64,000 nucleotides of DNA from Cloacibacterium normanense. Lineage in GTDB: Bacteria; Bacteroidota; Bacteroidia; Flavobacteriales; Weeksellaceae. Position 1 is the first letter of the stretch. Every line of letters starts with the position of its first letter. The DNA lies in the NCBI RefSeq assembly GCF_003860565.1, contig NZ_CP034157.1, positions 1,860,001 to 1,924,000 on the forward strand, read 5' to 3'. Under the pieces are notes generated by a model. The model was not told the DNA's origin, did not search any database, and saw nothing but the letters and a program-made list of their open reading frames with translations. The position numbers and the translations under genes are program-made. Positions 53,174-61,259 of the stretch are shown one piece after another.

Positions 53174-53728
53174 ATGTTTTGGCATTCATTAATGAGCGCA
53201 TTTTCTTATCTTCGTTCTTTAATTTCTAAAAAATTGGATTCTAAACAAAAAGAATTTTCTAAGTTGGTAAAGGAAAATCAGGGGCTTATTATAAAAGTCT
53301 CCAGATTATATACCAATTCTCTGGAAGATGAACAGGATCTTTTTCAAGAAATTGTGTTACAACTTTGGCGCAGTTACGACTCATTCAAAGGACAGTCCAA
53401 AATTTCTACTTGGATGTACAGAGTAGCGCTCAATACGGCCATTACGCTTTTCCGAAAGAAAACGAAATCTCCTCAGACTGATGAGTTGATGGATTTTCAC
53501 CACAGAGATTATGTAGAAGATGATGACGAAAAGCAACAACAAATCACCCTGCTTTATAAGGTGATTAAAATGCTCCCAAAAGTAGAACGTGCGATTGTGA
53601 TGATGTATTTAGACGATTTGCCTTACCGTGATATTGCAGAAAACCTAGGGATTACAGAGGTAAATGCCCGTGTAAAAATGAACAGACTCAAAAAAACACT
53701 TAAAGAATTGATGACTCAACATGCTTAA
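53174..53728 (+). CDS. ECF-type RNA polymerase sigma factor
   Basis: A 184-residue protein with the ATG at 53174 (MFWHSLMSAF...); an upstream TTG frame is rejected because it reads into the repeat. Region 2 is seen as NSLEDEQDLFQEIVLQLWRSYDSFKGQSKISTWMYRVALNTAITLFRKK, and region 4 as LPKVERAIVMMYLDDLPYRDIAENLGITEVNARVKMNRLKKTLKE. It would direct polymerase to a small regulon. The downstream membrane-protein gene overlaps its last 8 bases, the usual place for an anti-sigma partner. Confidence 0.93.
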   Translation: MFWHSLMSAFSYLRSLISKKLDSKQKEFSKLVKENQGLIIKVSRLYTNSLEDEQDLFQEIVLQLWRSYDSFKGQSKISTWMYRVALNTAITLFRKKTKSPQTDELMDFHHRDYVEDDDEKQQQITLLYKVIKMLPKVERAIVMMYLDDLPYRDIAENLGITEVNARVKMNRLKKTLKELMTQHA

Positions 53729-54398
53729 TGAAGATTTCAATATAGACCAATTTAAAAAATCTTGGCAGGAACAACCCGTTTCTGATGTGTATAACACGTC
53801 TGAAATAGAAGGAATGCTCAACAAAAAATCTACCAACTATGTGAAATATATTTTCTGGATAAGTTTGGCAGAATTTTTATTTTTCGCCATCGTTGGGATT
53901 TGTACGATTTTTTCTACTCAAAGAAGCAAAAGTTTTACTAATATTTTAGAAAAACTAGGCGTACAAATGAATGATGATGTGGAAATGAATTTTGAGCATC
54001 TTTATTTTGCCTTGAAAGTCTTTAGTTTACTGATTACCGCGATTTTTGTTTTTCTTTTTTACAGAAATTACCTAAAAATTAAGGTAGAATGCAATTTGAA
54101 AAATTTTATTCTCCAAATTATCAAGTTCAAAAGAACCGTTAACCTGTTTATCTTTACTAATATTGGTTTATTGATTGTTTTTTCGGGGATTATTACTTAT
54201 TTCATTATGAATGTGTTGCAAGCTCAAAACATTCATTTAAATCAAGCCACTTTAATAGGATTTATCACTGGAATTGTAATAAGTATTGGTTTAGGTGTTC
54301 TCATGATTTGGTTGTATTACAGAATTGTTTACGGAATTATTATGAGCAGACTGAGCAGAAATCTAGAGCAATTGCAAAAAATAGAACAGGAACAATAA
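53721..54398 (+). CDS. Membrane protein coupled to the sigma factor, possible anti-sigma
   Basis: A 225-residue protein. A soluble N-terminus of about 40 residues (DFNIDQFKKSWQEQPVSDVYN) could bind the sigma factor. Four spans follow (YIFWISLAEFLFFAIVGIC, FALKVFSLLITAIFVFLFY, LFIFTNIGLLIVFSGIITYF, LIGFITGIVISIGLGVLMIW) and a short charged tail. There is no zinc-binding anti-sigma motif, so the role rests on the 8-base gene overlap alone. I recognise no named family. Confidence 0.72.
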   Translation: MLNEDFNIDQFKKSWQEQPVSDVYNTSEIEGMLNKKSTNYVKYIFWISLAEFLFFAIVGICTIFSTQRSKSFTNILEKLGVQMNDDVEMNFEHLYFALKVFSLLITAIFVFLFYRNYLKIKVECNLKNFILQIIKFKRTVNLFIFTNIGLLIVFSGIITYFIMNVLQAQNIHLNQATLIGFITGIVISIGLGVLMIWLYYRIVYGIIMSRLSRNLEQLQKIEQEQ

Positions 54399-54403
54399 AC
54401 AAC

Positions 54404-54433
54404 AAAAAACCTTCAGAATTCTGAAGGTTTTTT
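54404..54433. terminator. Bidirectional terminator between the sigma operon and rpoN
   Basis: The perfect palindrome CCTTCAGAATTCTGAAGG is flanked by A6 on the left and T8 on the right, between convergent genes. Confidence 0.93.
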
Positions 54434-54436
54434 TTA

Positions 54437-55903
54437 TTATAATTCTTTTCTCAATCTCGCGACTGGAATATTGAGTTGTTCTCTGTATTTTGCGATGGTT
54501 CTTCTGGCAATATTGTATCCTTTTTCCTTCAAAACATCTACCAAAGCGTCGTCTGTAAGAGGTTTTCTCTTGTCTTCTTGACTGATGACTTCTTGTAAGT
54601 GGTTTTTAATTTCCTTGGTCGAAACTTCTTCACCATCATCATTCGTCAATGAATCTGAGAATAAATTTTTGAGCAAAATAATTCCACTTGGTGTGTCTGC
54701 ATATTTGCTTTTCACCACTCTAGAAATGGTAGAAATATCAAATCCTGTGATATCTGCTACGTCTTTCAGAATCATCGGTTTGATGTTTTTTTCATCTCCA
54801 GTTAAGAAATATTCTTTCTGTAATTTCACAATTGCAGAAATGGTTTGCATCAGCGTATTTTGTCTCTGGTTAATGGCATCTATGTACCATTTTGCAGCAT
54901 CTAACTTTTGTTTGATGAAAAGTGCGGCTTGTTTATGTTCAGCAGAGTTTTTATCATGAGAATAGGTGCTTAAAATTTCTTTGTATTCCTCAGAAACTCT
55001 AAGTGTAGGTGCATTTCTACTGTTGAGAAGCGGTATAACTTGTCCATCTTTTATTTGAATCACAAAATCTGGAATAATTTCTTGATTGATGGTGATGGTT
55101 TGTGTATCAAAATTACCGCCAACTTTTGGAGACAATTTAGAAATCACTTCCAGTGCTTCTTTTAAATCTTCTTCTTCTATATCATATTTGTTAATGATTT
55201 TGCCGTAATGCTTATTGATTAAAGCATCAAACTGATGTCTTAAAATATTTCCTGCAAGAATTACCGCTTTATCACGGCTCACTTTTTTCTCTATCTGTAG
55301 CAACAAGCATTCTTGTAAATCTCTCGCTCCTACTCCAGCTGGATCAAGTTTTTGAACATAATTTTCTAGAATTTCCTTTACTTTTTCTTGAGTGGTATAA
55401 ATCCCTTGCGAAAAAGCCAAATCATCTACAATAGCTTTAATCTCACGTCTCAAATATCCGTCATTATCTAGATTTCCGATGATGTATTCTGCAATTTTCA
55501 GGTCTTCATCGTCTATACTAGACAAGTGAATTTGCTCCATCAAATAATCATACAAAGATTGTCCTTCTGTTAATAAACTTTCGTTATCAAAATCTTCGTC
55601 ATCTGCAGAAAAATTGCTAGAAGCGGTTTTATAAGAAGGCTCATCATCATACAAATATTCATCTACATCAAAATCAGTATCTATGCTTTCGCTTCCTTCA
55701 CTTTCGTAATCCGAGTCTAAACTGCTAAAATCGTCCTCATCACCACTATCTTCTTTAACGACTTCCAAGGCAGGATTTTCTTCTAACTCACGCTCTAACT
55801 CTTCCTGAAATTCAAGCGTGTGAAGCTGTATCAACTTCATCAACTGAATTTGCTGAGGAGCTAATTTTTGTCCTAATTTTATTTGTAGGTTTTGTTTGAG
55901 CAT
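54437..55903 (-). CDS. rpoN: RNA polymerase sigma-54 factor
   Basis: A 488-residue sigma-54. Region I is Gln/Leu-rich (LKQNLQIKLGQKLAPQQIQLMKLIQ), region II strongly acidic (about residues 55-110), and the core-binding domain follows. The RpoN box ARRTIAKYREQLNIP lies at the C-terminus, preceded by the HTH (LKDVADITGFDISTISRVV). It needs bacterial enhancer-binding ATPases, none of which is in this window. It is monocistronic and ends at the shared terminator. Confidence 0.97.
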   Translation of the reverse strand: MLKQNLQIKLGQKLAPQQIQLMKLIQLHTLEFQEELERELEENPALEVVKEDSGDEDDFSSLDSDYESEGSESIDTDFDVDEYLYDDEPSYKTASSNFSADDEDFDNESLLTEGQSLYDYLMEQIHLSSIDDEDLKIAEYIIGNLDNDGYLRREIKAIVDDLAFSQGIYTTQEKVKEILENYVQKLDPAGVGARDLQECLLLQIEKKVSRDKAVILAGNILRHQFDALINKHYGKIINKYDIEEEDLKEALEVISKLSPKVGGNFDTQTITINQEIIPDFVIQIKDGQVIPLLNSRNAPTLRVSEEYKEILSTYSHDKNSAEHKQAALFIKQKLDAAKWYIDAINQRQNTLMQTISAIVKLQKEYFLTGDEKNIKPMILKDVADITGFDISTISRVVKSKYADTPSGIILLKNLFSDSLTNDDGEEVSTKEIKNHLQEVISQEDKRKPLTDDALVDVLKEKGYNIARRTIAKYREQLNIPVARLRKEL

Positions 55904-55981
55904 TGTTTATTATTTAGAAATTCAAAATTATCAATTTGAATTTTTGGAGTGTTATATTTTTAAAAATTATTTTTATAAAAT

Positions 55982-56527
55982 TTATTTATCGGTTTTTCTT
56001 TTGATGGTATGTTTAAATTTCAATACCGCAAAATTGAGTTCTACTGTGGTTTCTGTATCTGTAGTTTTCAATTCTTCTCCCAATATATCAGAAATAATTT
56101 CACCACTTTTCTGCATCAAAGATTTTTGTTCACTTTCATCTTTCACTTCTGCCAATTCTGAAACAGTACGAGATAATTCTCTAATTTTTGTAAAAGTTTC
56201 AATAATAGCGATGGTCGTTTGTGTTGCTTTTTGACTTTTCAAAATTGTAGCCAACATATATAAACCCTTTTCTGTAAAAGCTTTTGGCAAAACTCTAGAT
56301 TTTGACGACCATTTTGTGGTCGAAAATTTCGACCGCAAATCTTCAATCTCTGTTTTGTCAATCTCTAAAATATATCAATGCGGAAATTTTTCAGGATTGT
56401 TTTTTACCGCTTCATTTATTCTTTTAGTTTCTACTCCATACAATTCTGCTACATCACTATCGATAATTACTTTTTCATTTCTCAAGGTAATTATCTTTTC
56501 CTCGATGTTGTTAAATTTTATAAGCAT
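55982..56527 (-). pseudogene. ORF6N-domain DNA-binding protein, broken by an in-frame stop
   Basis: Reading the minus strand from the ATG at 56527 gives MLIKFNNIEEKII, then VIIDSDVAELYGVETKRINEAV and NNPEKFPH, a typical ORF6N domain, up to a TGA at 56377-56375. The same frame continues without shift through YILEIDKTEIEDLRSKFSTT and PKAFTEKGLYMLATILKS to the stop at 55982. Relatives have Gly where the TGA stands, so a single GGA-to-TGA change explains it. The family is common on phages and mobile elements. A translated 118-residue remnant from the TTG at 56338 is possible. Confidence 0.85.
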
Positions 56528-56596
56528 TTGGTTATTAGTTTTATGAAATTTTAAGGCTGTAGACTAAAAAACATCTAGACACAACCTTAATCCCCC

Positions 56597-58045
56597 TTAA
56601 AACTCAGCGTTTTTCGGAGTTCTAGGGAAAGGAATTACGTCTCTAATATTGGTCATTCCCGTTACAAAAAGGATTAATCTTTCTAGACCTAAACCGAAAC
56701 CAGCATGTGGAACAGAACCAAATTTCCTAGTATCTAGATACCACCAAAGTTCGTGTTCATCTACGTGCATTTCTTGCATTTTAGTTTTCAAAACATCTAA
56801 TCTTTCCTCTCTTTGTGAACCACCAATGATTTCTCCAATTCCTGGGAAAAGAACGTCCATTGCCGCTACGGTTTTTCCATCTTCGTTTAATCTCATGTAG
56901 AATGCTTTGATTTCTTTAGGATAATCAAATAAAACTACTGGAGACTCAAAGTGTTTTTCTACCAAATAACGCTCGTGTTCTGATTGTAAATCTGCGCCCC
57001 ATTCTTCAATTGGGAATTGGAATTTTCCTTTTTTATTTTCTTTAGAATTCAATAGAATTTCGATGGCTTCAGAATAAGAAACTCTCATGAAACGCTTTTT
57101 AATTACGTTTTCTAATTTTTCTATCAAACCTTCTTTTGCTCTATCTTTTTCTGGTTTTTGTTTTTGTTCTTCAGCAAATCTCTGGTCTAAGAATTTCAAA
57201 TCATCTTTGCAATTTTCTAGAACATAACCGATTACATATTTCAAGAAATTTTCAGCCAAATCTATATTATCTTCCAAGTTATTGAAAGCCACTTCTGGTT
57301 CTACCATCCAGAATTCTGCCAAGTGTCTTGTCGTATTAGAATTCTCAGCACGGAAAGTCGGCCCAAAAGTATACACTCTACCCAATCCCATCGCTGCGGT
57401 TTCCGCTTCTAACTGACCAGAAACCGTCAAATTGGTTTTTTTGCCAAAGAAATCTTGTGCAAAATCGATGTCTCCGTTTTCATCTCTTGGAATTTGGTTT
57501 AAATCAAAATTCGTCACTCCAAACATTTCACCAGCGCCTTCTGCATCAGCACCTGTGATGATTGGCGTGTTCATATAGAAGAAATGATTTTGGTTAAAGA
57601 ACTGGTGAATTGCAAAACTCACCGCACTTCTCACTCTGAAAACCGCTCCGAAAAGATTGGTTCTGAATCTAAGATGCGCCTGCTCACGAAGAACTTCCAA
57701 AGAGTGCTTTTTTGGTTGAAGAACAGTTTTTTCCATTTCTTCAGAGAAATTATCACCAAGAATTGTAATTTTCTTCGCAATGATTTCTATATCTTGACCT
57801 TTCCCTTCACTCTCTACTACCTCACCAGTAATTTTAAGCGAAGAAGCAGTTTTAATATTTTTGATGATTTCTTCGTCAAAATTTTCGAAATCTACTACAA
57901 TCTGTATGTTGTTTATCGTAGAACCGTCATTCAACGCGATGAAACGGTTAGAACGGAATGCTCTTACCCAACCTTGAATGGTAATATCGTGATGTAAAAG
58001 TTTTTTATAATCTCCTAAAATTTCTTTAATGGTCTTCTTACTCAT
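56597..58045 (-). CDS. asnS: Asparaginyl-tRNA synthetase
   Basis: A 482-residue class IIb synthetase starting at the ATG at 58045 ([10 protein letters not shown]...); a frame start seven codons earlier is not needed. The N-terminal OB-fold anticodon domain ([22 protein letters not shown]) is followed by the catalytic domain with motif 2 around [24 protein letters not shown] and motif 3 [15 protein letters not shown]. The residues select Asn rather than Asp. A TATTTTTG element lies just upstream on the minus strand (58071-58064). Confidence 0.97.
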   Translation of the reverse strand: MSKKTIKEILGDYKKLLHHDITIQGWVRAFRSNRFIALNDGSTINNIQIVVDFENFDEEIIKNIKTASSLKITGEVVESEGKGQDIEIIAKKITILGDNFSEEMEKTVLQPKKHSLEVLREQAHLRFRTNLFGAVFRVRSAVSFAIHQFFNQNHFFYMNTPIITGADAEGAGEMFGVTNFDLNQIPRDENGDIDFAQDFFGKKTNLTVSGQLEAETAAMGLGRVYTFGPTFRAENSNTTRHLAEFWMVEPEVAFNNLEDNIDLAENFLKYVIGYVLENCKDDLKFLDQRFAEEQKQKPEKDRAKEGLIEKLENVIKKRFMRVSYSEAIEILLNSKENKKGKFQFPIEEWGADLQSEHERYLVEKHFESPVVLFDYPKEIKAFYMRLNEDGKTVAAMDVLFPGIGEIIGGSQREERLDVLKTKMQEMHVDEHELWWYLDTRKFGSVPHAGFGLGLERLILFVTGMTNIRDVIPFPRTPKNAEF

Positions 58046-58147
58046 GACTTCATAATTATTCAGCAAAAATAAGAAATTTTGGCGTAATTTTTGATGTAAC
58101 GCGGAGATTTTTACGGTTTTAAAAATTAGTTTTCGAAAAGAATAATT

Positions 58148-58693
58148 TTATTGCTCGTCATTCTTGGATGGCGTTAAGAAAACATCCATCAAACCTTCTG
58201 GCAATTGCATTTTGATAAATTTTTCTTCACGGTTTACTTCTAGAATCCAACCTTTAATAATCGGAATGATGATTTCTTTGTCTGCTAATTTTAGAATAAA
58301 GTAATGCTGTGCAGTTTGGTCGTTTATTTCTACAATGTTTCCGCAAGATTTTCCATCTTCTTCTCTGATTTCATACCCAATGACTTCGTGATAATAAAAT
58401 TGATTTCCTGAAAGTTTAGGCAAGGTAGAAAGTGGTAAAAAAACATTCTTTCCAATAGATTGTTCTACCAATTGTTCAGAAGAATTCTTGAAAGTAATGA
58501 TTTTAGAGTTATCATTTCCCCATTGTTGCTTTTCCACAAAAAAAGGCACGAGAAGTCCGTTCACTTCCACAAAAATCCCTTCCAGTTTATGGTATAATTC
58601 TGGTTGGTCTGTATCTAGTTTTATGATTACATTTCCCTTTAGACCGTGTTTTCTGGTAATTTTTCCTAAAAAATAGCAATCTTCTTTTTTCAT
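58148..58693 (-). CDS. rimM: Ribosome maturation factor RimM
   Basis: A 181-residue 30S assembly factor. The N-terminal beta-barrel has the signature YFLGKITRKHGLKGNVIIKLDTD, and the PRC-barrel C-terminal domain carries FYYHEVIGYEIREEDGKSCGNIVEI and the closing block PIIKGWILEVNREEKFIKMQLPEGLMDVF. It binds ribosomal protein S19 during maturation of the 3' domain. It lies downstream of rpsP, the usual order, with a hairpin between the two genes. trmD is not next to it here. Confidence 0.95.
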   Translation of the reverse strand: MKKEDCYFLGKITRKHGLKGNVIIKLDTDQPELYHKLEGIFVEVNGLLVPFFVEKQQWGNDNSKIITFKNSSEQLVEQSIGKNVFLPLSTLPKLSGNQFYYHEVIGYEIREEDGKSCGNIVEINDQTAQHYFILKLADKEIIIPIIKGWILEVNREEKFIKMQLPEGLMDVFLTPSKNDEQ

Positions 58694-58773
58694 GGGTTGA
58701 TATTTTTAAATTTTAAAAACCAAAAGAATTTTATTTGGTTTTATGATGCAAATATACTTTGTTTTAAAAGAAT

Positions 58774-58797
58774 AAAGACGCAATAAATTGCGTCTTT
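58774..58797 (-). terminator. Hairpin between rpsP and rimM
   Basis: AAAGACGCAAT (58774-58784), two bases, ATTGCGTCTTT (58787-58797). On the minus strand it is followed by T-rich sequence 24 bases after the rpsP stop. It could reduce rimM expression relative to the much more abundant ribosomal protein. Confidence 0.75.
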
Positions 58798-58820
58798 AGT
58801 ACATTTTATTTCTAAAATTG

Positions 58821-59381
58821 TTATGCTTCTGCTTCAGTTCCTTCAGCTTCAGCAGCTGGAGTTTCTTCAGTAGTTTCTTCAGCTACAGGTTCTGCGTTTG
58901 CAGCTTCTTCAGCAGCTTTAGCATCAGCTTCTGCTTGAGCAGCAGCAGCAATTCTAGCTTCGTTTACTTTAGCTTCAGCTTCTAGAGCAGCTTTTTTAGC
59001 AGCTTCTTTAGACTGAGTTAAACCGTCTTTTTTAGCATTTACAGCAGCTTCTTTAGCTTCTAACCAAGCGTTGAATCTTTTTTCAGCTTCAGCTTCGTCG
59101 AAAGCACCTTTTGCTACACCACCTTGTAAGTGTTTTTTGTATAAAGCACCTTTGTAAGAAAGGATAGCTCTAGCAGTATCAGTTGGTTGAGCACCATTGT
59201 TTAACCATTTAACAGCTGAATCTACATCTAGTTCAATTGTTGCAGGGTTAGTAATTGGATTGTAAATTCCTAATTTCTCGATGAATCTACCATCTCTTCT
59301 TGCTCTAGCATCTGCTACTACGATGTGGAAAAAAGGTTTTCCTTTTTTACCGTGTCTTTGTAATCTAATTTTTACTGACAT
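58821..59381 (-). CDS. rpsP: 30S ribosomal protein bS16
   Basis: A 186-residue protein whose first 85 residues are a standard S16: [26 protein letters not shown], then [13 protein letters not shown] and SVKW-like [20 protein letters not shown] long Ala/Glu/Lys tail follows (about residues 100-186, ending [15 protein letters not shown]), roughly doubling the E. coli length. Such tails are usual in Flavobacteriia. The acidic extremity should be disordered and exposed. Confidence 0.96.
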   Translation of the reverse strand: MSVKIRLQRHGKKGKPFFHIVVADARARRDGRFIEKLGIYNPITNPATIELDVDSAVKWLNNGAQPTDTARAILSYKGALYKKHLQGGVAKGAFDEAEAEKRFNAWLEAKEAAVNAKKDGLTQSKEAAKKAALEAEAKVNEARIAAAAQAEADAKAAEEAANAEPVAEETTEETPAAEAEGTEAEA

Positions 59382-59496
59382 ATTGTTGTGAATTTATGGG
59401 AACTCGTCCCTGTTAATATTTTTAAGTGTGCAAAGATAGTAAAATATTTTGTTTTAAAAAAAAATTTGCCCAGCGTTTGTTATTGGAAGGTGGAAC

Positions 59497-60006
59497 TTAA
59501 ATTTTCCCTAAATAAAAAAATCCAAGACAACGTTGATTTTCTTCTAAATTCAGAAACTCTCCGAGATGATTTATTACTGTGTGAGAACTCCAATAACAAC
59601 CTATTTGATTTGCCGTACAGGTTAAATACATATTCTGAACCGCCATCGAAGTGGCTGCAATTTCTTCCCATTCTGGAAGCAGACCACTGAAATTTACAGA
59701 AATGGTAACAACTGTATCTGTTTTGGCAATTTTTTCAGCAAAATCAAGATATTTTTTCTCTAAAAACAAGTGTTCTGGCGTCGTTTCTTTATAAATTTTC
59801 TGAATTTCTTTTGCCAGTTGCTGCTTTTCTTCTCCTCTAAAAATACGGAATCTCCAAGGTTTTGTTTTCTTATGATTGGGCGCAAACTGTGCAGAACTTA
59901 AGATTTCATCTAAGATTTCCTGAGAAATTTCTTCGCCAGTATAATCTTTGGGATACGTACTTTTTCTGCTTTCTATGATTTGTTTTAAAATTTCTGAATT
60001 GTTCAT
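59497..60006 (-). CDS. Nitroreductase family protein
   Basis: A 169-residue FMN-dependent oxidoreductase, short for the family. The N-terminal IIESRKSTYPKDYTGEEISQEILDEILSSAQFAPNHKKTKPWRFRIF contains the R-x-S/A-P-x-x-x-x-x-P-W FMN-contacting pattern, and ATSMAVQNMYLTCTANQIGCYW is the second conserved block. It closest resembles the YdjA/TdsD-like minimal nitroreductases. The substrate is unknown. It is a lone gene, with a CTAAAG palindrome pair in its upstream gap. Confidence 0.9.
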   Translation of the reverse strand: MNNSEILKQIIESRKSTYPKDYTGEEISQEILDEILSSAQFAPNHKKTKPWRFRIFRGEEKQQLAKEIQKIYKETTPEHLFLEKKYLDFAEKIAKTDTVVTISVNFSGLLPEWEEIAATSMAVQNMYLTCTANQIGCYWSSHTVINHLGEFLNLEENQRCLGFFYLGKI

Positions 60007-60014
60007 TTTTTTTT

Positions 60015-60082
60015 AAAGCTATTAAGTTTTGGCTAAAGCCAAATGGAATGATTGATTATTACTAAGCGGACTAAAGTCCGCT
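60015..60082. repeat. Two CTAAAG palindromes
   Basis: TTTTGGCTAAAGCCAAA (about 60025-60041) and AGCGGACTAAAGTCCGCT (60065-60082) lie side by side. Both have the core CTAAAG with different, fully paired flanks. They lie between the Gre-like gene and the nitroreductase gene. Confidence 0.75.
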
Positions 60083-60106
60083 CTTATTGATATTTGACAA
60101 AATTAA

Positions 60107-60562
60107 TTAAATAATTTTTTCAATTTTTTGGTGAATTCTATTGAGAACAAATTCTTCGCCTTCGGTTTTACCGAGCATGATTTTCGCCATCGGACTTTCT
60201 TCGGAAATCGCATAAAACCGATCGCCTTCATAAAAAAACTCGCCCAGAGAAACCGAAAGATAAAATCTGGCTTTATTGGTAATGACCAGCGAACCGAGTT
60301 TTACTCTATCCGAAGAATGATGAAGCACCTGATTCATCTTCTTTTGCATGGTTTTGAGCGCAAACATTTGTTTATCTAAGTGATAAATTTCTTCTTGCAT
60401 TTCTTCTCTTATCGAATCATATTTAGACGTTTTCTTTACTTCTCTCGTTGCTTCCAAAGTAAAGTTGAGATAAAACTCCAGCGTTTTTATCTTCCCAAAA
60501 ATCGTGTCTTTCACAAAATTCCTCAGTGCAGTTTTATCATAATCTTTGACCAACATCTTCAT
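60107..60562 (-). CDS. GreA/GreB-like C-terminal domain protein
   Basis: A 151-residue protein. The first half is helical (AREVKKTSKYDSIREEMQEEI-like region, here TREVKKTSKYDSIREEM) and could form a coiled coil. The second half (VKLGSLVITNKARFYLSVSLGEFF through SPMAKIMLGKTEGEEFVLN) matches the FKBP-like C-terminal domain of Gre factors, with S-P-x-x-x-x-x-x-G-K in the expected place. The N-terminal acidic finger of true GreA is not obvious, so it probably binds RNA polymerase without the same cleavage activity. Confidence 0.8.
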   Translation of the reverse strand: MKMLVKDYDKTALRNFVKDTIFGKIKTLEFYLNFTLEATREVKKTSKYDSIREEMQEEIYHLDKQMFALKTMQKKMNQVLHHSSDRVKLGSLVITNKARFYLSVSLGEFFYEGDRFYAISEESPMAKIMLGKTEGEEFVLNRIHQKIEKII

Positions 60563-60611
60563 TAAAATATTCAGCGAAGATAAAATTCTCTTTTGAAATA
60601 CCGAAAAATAA

Positions 60612-60635
60612 AAAAACGGGAAATTTCCCGTTTTT
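60612..60635 (-). terminator. Terminator of the SRPBCC gene
   Basis: AACGGGAAATTTCCCGTT is palindromic and flanked by A and T runs, about 20 bases past the stop of the gene at 60657. Confidence 0.9.
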
Positions 60636-60656
60636 AATATTTCTAAAATTTTTACA

Positions 60657-61175
60657 TTAAGGTTTTTCTGAAAGTTTTTTCAAATTTTGGAGCCCTTCTT
60701 CATACGATTTACCCATCCAGTAATCCATCATTGGCTTCATAAGATTAGAAGGATATTCCTTTTCTGCATCTAGCGTCCAAACCACTTTTGTAGCATTTCC
60801 TTCTTGTGTCAATACAATATCAGAAGTGGCTTCACCTTGACCTTCAAAAGCCATCTTAGTGCTTTGTTTCTGATTTGGAATAAGTGCTGTGATTTCTTGG
60901 CAACCATTTCCTACATCTTTTTTATCACTTTTCCAGCAATGTTGATCACCAATCTGACCAGAAACTCCAGAATAGGTAGATTGCAACTGCGGGTCTAATT
61001 TCATCCAAGGATTCCATTCATTAAATGCTTTCATAGAATTGAGATGTGAATACACTTTTTCTGCCGGAGCATTAATGACAATCGATTTTTCATAATGGTA
61101 TTTTTCACCAATGACAAACATGGCAATTACCAAAACGGCTAGAACTACCAAAAGGATTTTTAAAAACTTTTTCAA
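60657..61175 (-). CDS. SRPBCC (polyketide cyclase/START-like) protein, membrane-anchored
   Basis: A 172-residue protein. An N-terminal hydrophobic anchor (FLKILLVVLAVLVIAMFVIG) precedes an SRPBCC ligand-binding fold: YEKSIVINAPAEKVYSHLNSMKAFNEWNPWMKLDP is the classic first strand, helix and W-x-x-W block, and KVVWTLDAEK and MMDYWMGKSYEEGLQNLKKL complete it. Such domains bind hydrophobic ligands in a deep cavity. No specific ligand can be named. It is a single gene. Confidence 0.9.
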   Translation of the reverse strand: MKKFLKILLVVLAVLVIAMFVIGEKYHYEKSIVINAPAEKVYSHLNSMKAFNEWNPWMKLDPQLQSTYSGVSGQIGDQHCWKSDKKDVGNGCQEITALIPNQKQSTKMAFEGQGEATSDIVLTQEGNATKVVWTLDAEKEYPSNLMKPMMDYWMGKSYEEGLQNLKKLSEKP

Positions 61176-61259
61176 AGTGTTATAATGTTTATTTTGTGAT
61201 TCCTTAAAGATAAATATTTTTAATTTAACTAAATTTACAGTCCAAAATTTTAACAGACA

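Noticed and set aside
56338-56527. Frameshift in the ORF6N gene
   Set aside because: Codon-by-codon reading shows the same frame on both sides. The defect is a single TGA, not a shift.
55896-56546. Plus-strand open frames of 112 and 76 codons opposite the ORF6N gene
   Set aside because: They are antisense shadows of the pseudogene; the minus-strand reading gives a recognisable domain.
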